This document shows positions 26,754 to 35,354 of a stretch of 64,000 nt of DNA, one piece after another. The DNA is from an uncultured Collinsella sp. (GTDB lineage: Bacteria > Actinomycetota > Coriobacteriia > Coriobacteriales > Coriobacteriaceae): the NCBI GenBank assembly GCA_902470695.1, contig CABRHH010000002.1, forward strand, positions 62,001-126,000. The letters are read 5' to 3'. The position numbers were made by a program, and so were the translations under genes. Under the pieces are notes generated by a model. The model saw only the letters and a list, made by a program, of their open reading frames with translations. It made no database searches and was not told the DNA's origin. Numbering within the stretch: position 1 is the stretch's first letter; each line of letters starts with the position of its first letter.

Positions 26754-28550
26754 ATGCACACCTTCGAGGTAAAAGATACGTTTTTGCTCGACGGCGAGCC
26801 GTTCACCATTCTCTCCGGTGCCATCCACAACACGCGCGTGCACCCCACCGATTGGCACCATTCTCTCTACAACCTGAAGGCCATGGGCTTCAACACGGTT
26901 GAAACCTACTTCACCTGGAACACCATCGAGCCCCGTCCGGGCGAGTTCAACTTCACCGGCTTCAACGACATCGCGGCATTCCTCGATGAGGCTGCGTCGT
27001 TGGGCCTGTGGGCCATCGTCCGTCCGTCGCCGTTCATTTGCGGCGAGTGGGAGTGGGGCGGCATGCCGTCCTGGCTCATGAAGGACCGTTCCCTGCGTCC
27101 GCGCTCGCGCGACCCGAAGTTCCTCGAGCGCGTTGCTGCCTACTACGACCAACTCATGCCGCTGCTCGTGCCCCGTCAGATCACGCACGGCGGCAACATC
27201 CTCATGATGCAGATCGAGAACGAGTACGGCTCCTACTGCGAGGACAAGGAGTACCTGCGCGCCATCCGTGACCTCATGGTCGAGCGCGGCATCGACGTCC
27301 CGCTGTGCACCTCCGACGGTCCGTGGCGTGGCTGCCTGCGCGCCGGCACCCTCATCGACGACGATGTCCTGGCCACCGGCAACTTCGGTTCCCGCTCCGC
27401 GGAGAACCTCGCCGCCCTCAAGGCGTTCCATGAGGAGCACGGCAAGAACTGGCCGCTCATGTGCATGGAGTTCTGGGACGGCTGGTTCAACCGCTATGCC
27501 GAGAACGTCATCCGCCGCGACGGCGAGGAGCTGGCCGATTCGGTGCGCGAGTGCCTGGAGATCGGCGACGGCGTGAACCTCTACATGTTCCACGGCGGCA
27601 CCAACTTCGGCTTCATGAACGGCTGCTCGGCGCGCCACACGCACGACTTGCCGCAGGTCACCTCCTACGACTATGACGCGCCGCTGAACGAGGAGGGCAA
27701 CCCCACGCCCAAGTACTTCGCCCTGCAGCGCATGATTCACGAGCTGTACCCGGATGCTTGGCAGGCCGAGCCCCTCGTGAAGCAGGCGGTGGCCCAGGAT
27801 GCCATTCCGGCAACCGGCCATGTGAGCCTCTTCAACGTGCTCGACGCGCTGTCCGAGCCGGTGTCCTCGCAGTATCCTCAAACCATGGAGGATATGGACC
27901 AGGCGTTCGGCTACATCCTGTATACCACGCAGATCGAGCGCGACCGCGCCGACGAGGAGCGCATCCGCGTGGTGGACGGGCGCGACCGCGCGCAGGTTTT
28001 CGTTGAGGGCGCGCACGTGGCCACGCAGTACCAGGAGCACATCGGCGAGGACATCACGTGCGTCCTGCCCGCCGAGCACAATCGCCTGGACATCCTCGTG
28101 GAGAACATGGGGCGCGTGGGCTACGGCCACAAGCTGCTCGCCGACACGCAGCACAAGGGCATCCGCACCGGTGTCTGCGTTGACCTTCACTTCATCACCG
28201 GCTGGGACATCCGTTGCCTGCCGCTTGACGATATTTCCCGGATCGATTTCTCCGCGGGCATGGTCGAGGGCCAACCGGCCTTCCACCGCTTCGAGTTCAC
28301 GCTCGATGAGCCCGCCGATACATTCATCGACACCACGGGCTTTGGCAAGGGCTGCGCGTTCGTGAACGGGGTGAACGTCGGGCGCTATTGGGAGAAGGGT
28401 CCCATCATGACGCTCTACGTCCCGCACGGCTTCACGCGTGCCGGCGTCAATGAGCTCGTTATGTTCGAAACCGAGGGCGTGTACGAAAGCACGATCTCCC
28501 TGCGATCGGAGCCCCTCATCCATCACCTCGACAAAGAAGGAGTTGAGTAA
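26754..28550 (+). CDS. bgaC: GH35 beta-galactosidase, cytosolic (BgaC/GnbG-like)
   Basis: The 598-residue enzyme has no signal peptide. GH35 hallmarks are GAIHNTRVHPTDWHHSLYNL, VRPSPFICGEWEWGGMPSWL, the acid/base Glu in MQIENEYGSY and the nucleophile Glu in CMEFWDGWFN, followed by C-terminal beta-jelly-roll domains. BgaC-type enzymes cut beta-1,3-linked galactose from small glycans inside the cell. It is followed after 1 base by PTS IIB. That gene order (GH35, PTS, AgaS, NagA, GntR) matches pneumococcal bgaC and Lactobacillus gnb loci for galacto-N-biose and lacto-N-biose. Its substrate is therefore probably a phosphorylated Gal-beta-1,3-HexNAc. AAAGGAG precedes the start. Confidence 0.92.
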   Translation: MHTFEVKDTFLLDGEPFTILSGAIHNTRVHPTDWHHSLYNLKAMGFNTVETYFTWNTIEPRPGEFNFTGFNDIAAFLDEAASLGLWAIVRPSPFICGEWEWGGMPSWLMKDRSLRPRSRDPKFLERVAAYYDQLMPLLVPRQITHGGNILMMQIENEYGSYCEDKEYLRAIRDLMVERGIDVPLCTSDGPWRGCLRAGTLIDDDVLATGNFGSRSAENLAALKAFHEEHGKNWPLMCMEFWDGWFNRYAENVIRRDGEELADSVRECLEIGDGVNLYMFHGGTNFGFMNGCSARHTHDLPQVTSYDYDAPLNEEGNPTPKYFALQRMIHELYPDAWQAEPLVKQAVAQDAIPATGHVSLFNVLDALSEPVSSQYPQTMEDMDQAFGYILYTTQIERDRADEERIRVVDGRDRAQVFVEGAHVATQYQEHIGEDITCVLPAEHNRLDILVENMGRVGYGHKLLADTQHKGIRTGVCVDLHFITGWDIRCLPLDDISRIDFSAGMVEGQPAFHRFEFTLDEPADTFIDTTGFGKGCAFVNGVNVGRYWEKGPIMTLYVPHGFTRAGVNELVMFETEGVYESTISLRSEPLIHHLDKEGVE

Positions 28551-28551
28551 C

Positions 28552-29016
28552 ATGATCGTTGGAGCCCGTATTGACTTCCGCCTGATCCACGGCCAGGTGG
28601 CCAACCTCTGGTCCACCGCCCGTCAGGTCAGCCGCATCATGGTCGTTGACGATGAGGCCTCTCAGGATGACACCCAGAAGCAGGTTCTGCGCATGGCTTG
28701 CCCGGCTACGGTCAAGCTGTCGGTGCTGCCTGTGGAGAAGGCCGCCAACAACATCAACGCTGGCAAGTATGATGCCCAGCGCCTGTTCATCGTTGCCAAG
28801 AAGCCCGAGACCTACGTCCGCCTGCTCAAGGCCGGCGTCAAGCTCGACGAGATCATCCTCGGCAACATGACCACCATGGATTCGGTCAAGAAGTTCAGCC
28901 GCAACATCAACTGCGACCAGGGCGACCTGGACGCGTTCGCCGAGATCAAGGCTATGGGCGTGCCCATGGTCGTGCAGCTCACGCCCCAGGACAACCCCGA
29001 GAAGTTCGAGGGCTAA
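28552..29016 (+). CDS. PTS mannose-family EIIB (cluster 1)
   Basis: EIIB takes phosphate from EIIA on a histidine and passes it to the incoming sugar. The 154-residue protein has the active-site motif FRLIHGQVANLW with His13, and the downstream VVDDEASQD typical of the family. A strong ribosome-binding site (GAAGGAG) overlaps the end of the GH35 gene, so both are co-translated. The unit lacks its own EIIA here; one lies 3.3 kb downstream at 32352. By context the sugar is probably galacto-N-biose, lacto-N-biose or GalNAc. Confidence 0.93.
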   Translation: MIVGARIDFRLIHGQVANLWSTARQVSRIMVVDDEASQDDTQKQVLRMACPATVKLSVLPVEKAANNINAGKYDAQRLFIVAKKPETYVRLLKAGVKLDEIILGNMTTMDSVKKFSRNINCDQGDLDAFAEIKAMGVPMVVQLTPQDNPEKFEG

Positions 29017-29114
29017 ATCCCATTTGGCGCTGAGGCCGCGAAGGGAGATGCGCGGCTTGCATATAGCGTGTTCGTATTGTTGGAACTGTAAATCGTTTTA
29101 GAAGGAGGAAAACC

Positions 29115-29999
29115 ATGTTTGCTTGGTGGCAGATTCTTCTGTTGACCCTGTACGCAGGCTACCAGATCATGGACGAGCTGCACTGGTACACCAGTGCCGG
29201 TTCCGCTGTGTTCGCTGGTATGATCACCGGTCTTATCATGGGCGACCTGACGACTGGCCTCTACATCGGTGGTAGCATGCAGCTCACCATCCTCGGTGTC
29301 GGTACCTTCGGCGGTGCTTCCCGCATCGACGCCAACTCCGGTACCCTCATCGCCACGGCCTTCGCCGTGGGCGCCAACATGGACCCCGAGCAGGCTCTGG
29401 CCGCCATCGGCGTGCCTGTGGCCGCCATCCTGGTGTACACCGACATCGCCGGTCGTTTCGCCAACACGTTCTTCGGTCACATGTGCGACGCTGACGTCGA
29501 GAAGATGAACTGGAGTGCCTACAACGTGCACTACTGGCTCGGCGCCGTGTCCTGGATGCTGTCCCGTATGGTCCCGGTCTTCCTGGCTCTGGCCTTCGGC
29601 CAGCCGCTGGTTGAGTCCGTTACCGCTGCTCTGAACGGCGACTTCGCGTGGCTCGGCAAGGGCCTCACGGTTGCCGGCGGCTGCCTGCCTGCGGTCGGCT
29701 TCGCCATCCTGCTTCGCTACCTGCCGGTTAAGAAGCACATTGCGTACCTGTTCCTCGGCTTCGTGATCGCTGCTCTCATGGGCACCCTGTTCACGAACGT
29801 CGGTACCCTGAACACTGGCCTCGTTGCCATCAACGGTACCCTCGGCGACTCCGCTGTCGAGCTCGGTGGCGTCATCAGCACCATGTCGATGCTGACCATC
29901 GCCCTCATCGGCTTCGCGCTGTCCCTGATCTACTACAAGAACAACCAGCGCCCCGTCGCTGCTGCTGACGTGGAGGGAGACGACGACGATGAGCTCTAA
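29115..29999 (+). CDS. PTS mannose-family EIIC (cluster 1)
   Basis: This is a membrane permease subunit of the mannose/GalNAc type. The 294-residue protein has the family layout of several hydrophobic segments, with conserved GLIMGDLTTGLYIGGSMQLT and VAGGCLPAVGFAILL. An acidic C-terminal tail ends DVEGDDDDEL. A 98-base gap separates it from EIIB and a strong SD (AAGGAGG) precedes the ATG. The EIID gene starts inside its last 11 bases. EIIC and EIID form the sugar channel. Confidence 0.93.
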   Translation: MFAWWQILLLTLYAGYQIMDELHWYTSAGSAVFAGMITGLIMGDLTTGLYIGGSMQLTILGVGTFGGASRIDANSGTLIATAFAVGANMDPEQALAAIGVPVAAILVYTDIAGRFANTFFGHMCDADVEKMNWSAYNVHYWLGAVSWMLSRMVPVFLALAFGQPLVESVTAALNGDFAWLGKGLTVAGGCLPAVGFAILLRYLPVKKHIAYLFLGFVIAALMGTLFTNVGTLNTGLVAINGTLGDSAVELGGVISTMSMLTIALIGFALSLIYYKNNQRPVAAADVEGDDDDEL

Positions 30000-30828
30000 T
30001 CAGAAGCTTGCCAATGGCACCACGGGCTACAAGCTCACCAAGGAAGATCTTCGTCAGATCAACGTGCGCAACCTCCTCGGCTTCCAGGCTGGCTGGAACT
30101 ACGAGCGTATGCAGCACTCCGGTTATCTGTGGATCATCCTGCCCCAGCTGCGTAAGATCTACGGGGACAACACCCCCGAGCTGCAGCAGGCTGCCCGCAC
30201 CCACTGCGGTCCGTTCTTCAACACCTCGAACTTCCTCAACACGATCATCACCGGTATCGACCTGGCGATCGAGGAGACCGACGGTGTGGATGGCCTCGAC
30301 GCTGTCGCTGGCCTGAAGACCGGCCTCATGGGCCCGCTGGCCTCCATCGGCGACTCGATCTTCGGTTCGCTGCTGCCCACCATCTTCGGTGCTCTGGCCG
30401 CCAACATGGCCATCGCCGGCAACCCGCTGGGCATCTTCATCTGGGTCGCCGTCAACATCGTTGTTGACTGGTTCCGCTGCAAGCAGACCCACATGGCTTA
30501 CGAGCAGGGCATGAAGCTCGTCACCACGATGAGCGACAAGCTCAATGCCATCACCGATGCCGCTACCGTCATGGGCGTCTTCATGGTCGGTGCGCTGGTG
30601 GCCACGAACGTCGGCATTGTGTTCTCCTGGGCTCCCGAGATTGGCGGCGTTACCGTCAACATCCAGTCCATCTGCAACAACATCTGCCCGAAGCTCGTTC
30701 CCGCCGCCCTCGTTGGCTTCGTGTACTGGCTGCTCGGCAAGAAGGGCATGACCTCCACCAAGGCGATCTTCATCGTGCTGGTGCTGGCCATCGGCCTGGG
30801 CGCTCTCGGCATCATCGCCAAGGGCTAA
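29989..30828 (+). CDS. PTS mannose-family EIID (cluster 1)
   Basis: The 279-residue EIID partners EIIC in the membrane. Family motifs are FQAGWNYERMQHSGYLW, FFNTSNFLN, and GLKTGLMGPLASIGDSI in the middle, followed by a C-terminal hydrophobic helix pair (VPAALVGFVYWLLG and IFIVLVLAIGLGALG). Its start lies within the EIIC stop region, which implies translational coupling. A hairpin at 30847-30878 probably ends the GH35-IIB-IIC-IID transcript. Confidence 0.94.
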   Translation: MSSNQKLANGTTGYKLTKEDLRQINVRNLLGFQAGWNYERMQHSGYLWIILPQLRKIYGDNTPELQQAARTHCGPFFNTSNFLNTIITGIDLAIEETDGVDGLDAVAGLKTGLMGPLASIGDSIFGSLLPTIFGALAANMAIAGNPLGIFIWVAVNIVVDWFRCKQTHMAYEQGMKLVTTMSDKLNAITDAATVMGVFMVGALVATNVGIVFSWAPEIGGVTVNIQSICNNICPKLVPAALVGFVYWLLGKKGMTSTKAIFIVLVLAIGLGALGIIAKG

Positions 30829-30846
30829 GGACCAGATCGGTTCTTC

Positions 30847-30878
30847 GTGGTGCTCGCGCTTGCGGGCGCGGGCACCAC
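30847..30878 (+). terminator. Hairpin after the cluster 1 EIID gene
   Basis: GTGGTGCTCGCGC and GCGCGGGCACCAC form a 13-bp stem with one G-U pair and a 6-base loop. It is not followed by a T run. Confidence 0.6.
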
Positions 30879-31207
30879 AGCATGTTGTCCGCAAGGACGG
30901 TTTGACGCGCGCTTCCAAGACGGTTCGTCCGTCGCATTCTCCCGGAGGCGCGCGTCTTATGCTATCGAGGGGGCCTGTAGGGGTCTGTTGAGGCTCCCGG
31001 TGGGTCCGCATGCGGTCCACGCCCTGCTAAGATGTGAGGCTTGAGCATGTAAGGCTTGAGCGCGGAGCCCAAGGCGATCGCGCCGCGGTCGCGCTGCGAT
31101 GTGGCGCGCTGCGTTGCGCCGCGCTAGGCCGCCGCGCTGCGTTGCGCGAGGCCGCTGCACAGGTCTTGGTAGGGCGAGTGCCGCAACAGAAAGGCAAGAT
31201 AATCGTG

Positions 31208-31828
31208 ATGAAGCCGGAAGTCGTAGTTTTTATCGTCGTCGTGGTGGTGTACTTCCTGGGCACCGAGGGCCTGAAGAAGTACTTCGACCTGAAGCTGCAG
31301 GTCCTCTACGCCGGAGGCCTGTACAAAGAGTGCATCGAACTGCTCGATCGGCGCCTGGCGCGTATCGTCATGACCACCTATAAGCAGTATTACATGCGCT
31401 TCGTCATCTACGAGGCCGAGGGCAACACCGTGGCGGCCGAGCGCATGCTGGAGCATGTGCTCAACATGAAGAGCTCCAAGAGCAAACGTGCCGGGCTGGT
31501 GGCGCAGGCGTTCAACTTCTACGTGATGGCGGGCAACCGCAAGCAGGCCAAGGTGATGTTGCAGGAGCTCAAGGCCAGCGATCAGAAGGCGGTGGCCGCC
31601 GATTGCCAGCTCACCTACGACATCGTGTTCGGCAAGCGCTGCGACGAGATCGAGCGTATGGAGGCCATGCTCGACCGCGCGGACCCGGCCATGAAAACCA
31701 AGCTCTATATGCTGCTGTCGCACCAGTACGCCAACGCCGGCGACAAGCAGCGGGCGCGCAAGTACCGTCGTCTGTGCGATGAGCAGGTGGAGAAGAACCG
31801 CCCGCACGTGCCGGCGAGCAAGCAGTAG
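31208..31828 (+). CDS. Membrane-anchored TPR-like protein (PTS-linked, copy 1)
   Basis: A 206-residue protein with one N-terminal membrane helix (VVVFIVVVVVYFLGTEG, about 5-20). A helical cytosolic domain with TPR-like pairs follows: AGGLYKECIELLDRRLARIV, AERMLEHVLNMK, AFNFYVMAGNRKQAKVML and QYANAGDKQRARKYRRL. It is clearly homologous to the protein at 45702-46298, which also sits beside a mannose-family PTS. The start at 31208 is chosen because the membrane helix begins at once and AAAGGCAAG lies upstream; longer upstream versions are GC-rich junk. The function is unknown; a scaffold for PTS or glycan enzymes is a guess. Confidence 0.8.
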   Translation: MKPEVVVFIVVVVVYFLGTEGLKKYFDLKLQVLYAGGLYKECIELLDRRLARIVMTTYKQYYMRFVIYEAEGNTVAAERMLEHVLNMKSSKSKRAGLVAQAFNFYVMAGNRKQAKVMLQELKASDQKAVAADCQLTYDIVFGKRCDEIERMEAMLDRADPAMKTKLYMLLSHQYANAGDKQRARKYRRLCDEQVEKNRPHVPASKQ

Positions 31829-31924
31829 GTGCTCGGGGCGGGAGCGGTCCCGCCCGCGCCGCGCGACGGTGGCAGCGGTCTCGGCGGCGCGCGACGTTTC
31901 GGGCGACGCAGGCAGTTCCGACCA

Positions 31925-32016
31925 CGTGGGGCATCGCGGGTGACGACTTCGGTCGCGTCGGTGCCGTGTGCAACGGCGCCTGAACCGCGTGGGGTATCGC
32001 GGGTGATGACTTCGGT
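31925..32016. repeat. Imperfect 29-bp direct repeat, 63-bp period
   Basis: Segments 31925-31953 and 31988-32016 differ at two positions (core GGGGCATCGCGGGTGACGAC versus GGGGTATCGCGGGTGATGAC). They lie between the TPR gene and the EIIA promoter. No function is suggested by the sequence. Confidence 0.7.
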
Positions 32017-32178
32017 CCCACCGGTGTCGCGGGCGGATCATGACTGGTTCCACAAGTGATACCAGTCCATAGAAACAACGAAAATAGACCATACGAAATG
32101 GGGATGTTGCAAGGCGATTGCGGCATCCCTTTTTGCGCAAACGTGAGTGAACCGTGGATACGATTGCAAGTCTCACAG

Positions 32179-32208
32179 GTGAACGGTATAAAAACGGCGG
32201 TGAACGGT
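32179..32208 (-). promoter_or_regulatory. LytTR-like tandem site E (reversed)
   Basis: On the minus strand two identical half-sites ACCGTTCAC (32208-32200 and 32187-32179) are spaced 21 bp apart. The likely target, EIIA, is on the + strand, so the site is inverted compared with sites A-D. It lies 51 bases before the TATGAT box. Confidence 0.5.
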
Positions 32209-32258
32209 CGAATATGCTCAAGGGTGGTGATTTTTGCGCACGCAAGCCCCCAAGTTGC

Positions 32259-32264
32259 TATGAT
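32259..32264 (+). promoter_or_regulatory. -10 box of the cluster 1 EIIA promoter
   Basis: TATGAT (5 of 6 consensus bases) lies 15 bases before the operator at 32279, so the operator would cover about +9 to +20, a usual repression position. No strong -35 is visible. Confidence 0.5.
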
Positions 32265-32278
32265 GGAAATGCATATTG

Positions 32279-32290
32279 TGGTTACTACCA
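32279..32290. promoter_or_regulatory. GntR-type operator 2
   Basis: TGGTTACTACCA, matching the TGGT-N4-ACCA form of the other two sites. It lies just downstream of the EIIA transcript start, 62 bases before the start codon and about 620 bases before the GntR gene itself. Confidence 0.6.
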
Positions 32291-32351
32291 GTGAGCGGCG
32301 GAACCGACGCCGTCGGAACGCATCGCTCACCAACGCAGAAAGGAGCCCGGC

Positions 32352-32780
32352 ATGATCGGTTTCGTTCTCACGGGTCATGGTCATTTCTCCAATGGTTTGA
32401 AGAGCGCGGTGGATATGGTCGCAGGCGAGCAGCCGGCGTTCACCATCGTCCCGTTCGAGGGGTCCGAGGCCGCAACCTACGGTGACTCCCTGCGCGCTGC
32501 CATCACCGAGATGCGCACCGAGTGCGAGGGCGTCCTCGTGTTCGTTGACCTGCTGGGCGGCACGCCGTTCAACCAGGCCATGCTCGTCACGGCCGATGTC
32601 GACAACGTCGAGGTCGTGACCGGCACCAACCTGCCCATGCTCATCGAGCTCATCATGACCCGCGCTATGGGCGAGCCCACGCTGGCTGAGCTGTCCGAGC
32701 GCGCGGTGACGGTGGGCAAGGAGGGCGTTGACTGCAAGCGCCTGGAGCCCGCCGCTGCCGACGATGACGACGAGATGTAA
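32352..32780 (+). CDS. PTS mannose-family EIIA (cluster 1)
   Basis: A 142-residue phosphocarrier that accepts phosphate from HPr. The active-site His9 lies in VLTGHGHFSNGL, and the family segment FVDLLGGTPFNQAM follows. The C-terminus is strongly acidic (AAADDDDEM), like the other EIIA and EIIC subunits here. The gene is separated from IIB-IIC-IID by the TPR gene and has its own promoter with an operator. The terminator at 32820 then separates it from the GntR gene. AAAGGAG precedes the ATG. Confidence 0.93.
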   Translation: MIGFVLTGHGHFSNGLKSAVDMVAGEQPAFTIVPFEGSEAATYGDSLRAAITEMRTECEGVLVFVDLLGGTPFNQAMLVTADVDNVEVVTGTNLPMLIELIMTRAMGEPTLAELSERAVTVGKEGVDCKRLEPAAADDDDEM

Positions 32781-32819
32781 TTCGCGGCAACGCATGTAAT
32801 CACATCGTTTATTTGAAGA

Positions 32820-32864
32820 GGCTCGCGGTGCCCGGGTAATCCGGATGGGCATCGCGGCCTTTTT
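32820..32864 (+). terminator. Rho-independent terminator between EIIA and gntR
   Basis: GGCTCGCGGTGCCC pairs with GGGCATCGCGGCC (one bulged base, one G-U pair) around a 13-base loop, followed by TTTTT. It may terminate most EIIA transcripts, with read-through into the regulator gene. Confidence 0.85.
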
Positions 32865-32909
32865 CGTATGAACGATGCGGCGCACGGACCAACCAAAGGG
32901 GAGCACATC

Positions 32910-33641
32910 ATGGCGATGGGAGCACGCAGGCAGCCGCTGTACGACCAGCTCGTCGACATCCTGACTGAAAAAATCGAGCACGAGTACCGCGCCGGCGATC
33001 TCATGCCGTCGGAGCGTGAGCTGTCGGAGCGCTATGGGCTGTCGCGCACGACGGTGCGCCTGGCCCTGCAGGAGCTGGAGCGGCTGGGGCTTGTGGTGCG
33101 CCAGCACGGGCGCGGGACGTTCGTGTCGGACCGCTCCGCGCAGACCACGAACCTCATGCAGTCCTACAGCTTCACCGAGCAGATGCGCGCGCTCGGTCGC
33201 GATCCGCTTACCACGATCTTGGAGTTCAGCGAGGTCGAGGCCGACAAGAACCTCGCCGAGCACATGAGCACCCGCATTGGCGAGCGTCTGTACAAGCTCA
33301 AGCGCCTGCGTTCGGCCGACGGCATGCCTATGATGGTGGAGCGCACCTACCTGCCGGTGCGCAAGTTTCTCACGCTCAAGCGCCCCATGCTGGAGCATAA
33401 GCCGCTCTACGACGTGATCGAGGGCGACTATCGTGAGAAGATCAGTGTGGCCGAGGAGGAGTTCTTCGCCAGCATCGCCCGCCCGGCCGACGCGCATCTG
33501 CTCGACATCTCCGAGGGTGCGCCGGTGCTCGACCTGATCCGCACCACCTATAACGCGCGCAACGAGATCTTGGAGTACACCCTGTCTGTGGCCCGCGCCG
33601 ACCAGTTCAAGTACAAGGTTATCCATCGCCGCGGTGAGTGA
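32910..33641 (+). CDS. GntR/UTRA-family transcriptional regulator
   Basis: A 243-residue repressor of the HutC/UTRA branch, which binds phosphosugars. The winged HTH is at about 10-75 (PLYDQLVDILTEKI, then SERELSERYGLSRTTVRLAL). UTRA follows (FTEQMRALGRDPLTTIL, then RLRSADGMPMMVERTYLP and EYTLSVARADQFKYKV). The start at 32910 follows AAGGGGAG at good spacing; an ATG 42 bases upstream is poorer. The TGGT-N4-ACCA dyads at 26507, 32279 and 33946 resemble NagR/DasR-type sites and are its probable operators. The inducer is likely GalNAc-6-P or GlcNAc-6-P. Confidence 0.9.
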   Translation: MAMGARRQPLYDQLVDILTEKIEHEYRAGDLMPSERELSERYGLSRTTVRLALQELERLGLVVRQHGRGTFVSDRSAQTTNLMQSYSFTEQMRALGRDPLTTILEFSEVEADKNLAEHMSTRIGERLYKLKRLRSADGMPMMVERTYLPVRKFLTLKRPMLEHKPLYDVIEGDYREKISVAEEEFFASIARPADAHLLDISEGAPVLDLIRTTYNARNEILEYTLSVARADQFKYKVIHRRGE

Positions 33642-33747
33642 CCGTGTGCGGTTGGGGGTTGAACGGGCGCGCAGTCGCTGGGCGAACCCGCGGTCGTCGG
33701 TCGGCTTGGCGTATGGCCGCCCACCGGGGCGTCGGTGTACTGCGAGT

Positions 33748-33891
33748 GGCCTGCGTGCCGCGAATGGGTGGTTCGCCGTAGGTGGCCTGCGCGCTGCGAA
33801 TGGGCTGCGTTCTACGGGGCGACGACGCCGTGGGCAGTATGCATGCCGCGGGCGCCGAGATGCCGCGGACAGCCTGCGCGCTGCGAATGGG
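33748..33891. repeat. Three direct repeats of 20-21 bp
   Basis: The core GCCTGCGCGCTGCGAATGGG occurs at 33785-33804 and 33872-33891, and with two changes at 33749-33768. Spacing is irregular (36 and 87 bp). Function unknown. Confidence 0.75.
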
Positions 33892-33944
33892 CGGCATGCC
33901 GGTTCGTGTCGAATCTGTGCGCTTACGGAATCGTTTGGGATCAA

Positions 33945-33958
33945 CTGGTTATAACCAG
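33945..33958. promoter_or_regulatory. GntR-type operator 3 (agaS promoter)
   Basis: CTGGTTATAACCAG is a perfect 14-bp palindrome. It overlaps the expected -35 region of a promoter whose -10 is TAGAAT (33969-33974), so binding should block transcription of agaS. Confidence 0.7.
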
Positions 33959-34019
33959 ATGACCAATATAGAATGGAAACAGCAAGTAAGAACCGTTATT
34001 CGGGAGAGAGGTATTAACG

Positions 34020-35189
34020 ATGTTCGAGAAAGATCAGCAGGAGCTCGCCGCGCTGGGCGCCGACATCACCACGGCTGAGATCAAGCAGCAGCCGGAGCTG
34101 TGGCGCGACACGTTCGAGATTTACCGCAGTAACAAGGAGGCCATCGAGACCCTCCTCGCCGAAGCCCGCGCCATGGCCGACGGCCAGCGCGTGTCCGTCA
34201 TCTTCACCGGTGCCGGCACCTCCGATTACGTGGGCGACACCTGCGCTCCGTACCTGCGTCACGCGGGCGATACCAGCCAGTTCGACTTCAAGCCGATCGC
34301 TACCACCGACATCGTGAGCGCTCCGCGCGACTTCCTGCGCCCGGAGGACCCCACGATCCTGGTGTCCTTCGCCCGCTCCGGCAACAGCCCCGAGAGCCTG
34401 GCTGCCGTCGAGATCGCCGGCACGTTCGTCAAGAACATCAAGTTCCTGAACATCACCTGCGCCCCCGAGGGCAAGCTCGCCGTCGAGTCCGCTGATGACC
34501 CGCGTGCCCTCACGCTGCTGATTCCGCGCGCCAACGATCGCGGTTTCGCCATGACCGGTTCCTACAGCTGTATGACGCTGCTGGCCACCCTGATTTTCGA
34601 CTCCGCTGCCGACGAGCAGAAGCAGGCGTGGGTCGAGCAGGCTGCCCTCATGGGCGAGGAGGTCGTGTCCCGCGAGGCCGAGGTCGCCGACTACCTCTCC
34701 GGCGACTTCAACCGCGTGACCTACCTGGGCTCCGGCTCCTTTGGTGGCCTGGCGCAGGAGGCTCAGCTCAAGATTCTCGAGCTCGCGCATGGCCTGGTTG
34801 CCACGTCCTACGACACCTCCATGGGCTACCGTCACGGGCCGAAGTCCTTCGCGGATGACAAGACGCTCGTGTTCGTGTTCATGAACAACGACGCCTACAC
34901 CCGCCAGTACGACCTGGACATCCTGAACGAGATCGACGGCGACGGCATCGCCCAGAAGACCATCGCCGTGCAGCAGGACGTCGCCCCGGCGTTCGAGCAC
35001 ACCGCCTTCACCTTCGCCGGCCGCGATGCGCTGCCCGAGGGCTATCTGGCGCTGCCGTTTGTCATGGTGGCGCAGGTTGTCTCGCTGCTGAACTCGGTGC
35101 GCGTGGGCAACACGCCCGACACCCCGAGCCCCACCGGCACCGTGAACCGCGTGGTGAAGGGCGTGACCATTCACCCCTTCGAGGCGTAA
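34020..35189 (+). CDS. agaS: AgaS-type SIS-domain aldose-ketose isomerase/deaminase
   Basis: AgaS deaminates and isomerises galactosamine-6-phosphate to tagatose-6-phosphate in GalNAc catabolism. The 389-residue product has two SIS domains, with FTGAGTSDYVGD, VSFARSGNSPESLAAV (phosphosugar-binding serines), YLGSGSFGGLAQEAQLKILE and the late SYDTSMGYRHGPKS. The gene lies between the GntR regulator and nagA, as in gnb and aga loci. A palindromic operator sits in its promoter region. A terminator separates it from nagA. Confidence 0.92.
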   Translation: MFEKDQQELAALGADITTAEIKQQPELWRDTFEIYRSNKEAIETLLAEARAMADGQRVSVIFTGAGTSDYVGDTCAPYLRHAGDTSQFDFKPIATTDIVSAPRDFLRPEDPTILVSFARSGNSPESLAAVEIAGTFVKNIKFLNITCAPEGKLAVESADDPRALTLLIPRANDRGFAMTGSYSCMTLLATLIFDSAADEQKQAWVEQAALMGEEVVSREAEVADYLSGDFNRVTYLGSGSFGGLAQEAQLKILELAHGLVATSYDTSMGYRHGPKSFADDKTLVFVFMNNDAYTRQYDLDILNEIDGDGIAQKTIAVQQDVAPAFEHTAFTFAGRDALPEGYLALPFVMVAQVVSLLNSVRVGNTPDTPSPTGTVNRVVKGVTIHPFEA

Positions 35190-35246
35190 GCGCGTCTCGC
35201 TTCCCGTACATCGTGGGCCGCCTGTTGCGGCGGCTCTGAGGCATTT

Positions 35247-35287
35247 GCGCCCGCCTGGTCGATGTGGACGGGCGGGCGCGCCTTTTT
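35247..35287 (+). terminator. Rho-independent terminator between agaS and nagA
   Basis: GCGCCCGCC (35247-35255) and GGCGGGCGC (35271-35279) form a perfect 9-bp stem; a T run (35283-35287) follows. Read-through or a second promoter must serve nagA. Confidence 0.85.
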
Positions 35288-35354
35288 GGGTACACATCAG
35301 CTGTGGAAGCTCAGGGCCGCCGCGGCGGCCGTGTTCGTAAAAGGAGAAACGCAC

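Larger units (their letters stand above)
31829..32351. other. Regulatory region upstream of PTS EIIA (cluster 1)
   Basis: No gene is seen in 523 bases. It holds an imperfect 29-bp direct repeat, a reversed LytTR-like site (32179-32208), a TATGAT -10 box (32259-32264) and an operator (32279-32290). An imperfect dyad ACTGGTTCCAC/GTGATACCAGT lies near 32043-32066. Confidence 0.6.
33642..34019. other. Intergenic region with repeats, upstream of agaS
   Basis: This 378-base gap contains no gene. It has three 20-21-bp direct repeats (33748-33768, 33784-33804, 33872-33891), and near its end operator 3 and a TAGAAT -10 box (33969-33974). Confidence 0.55.
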
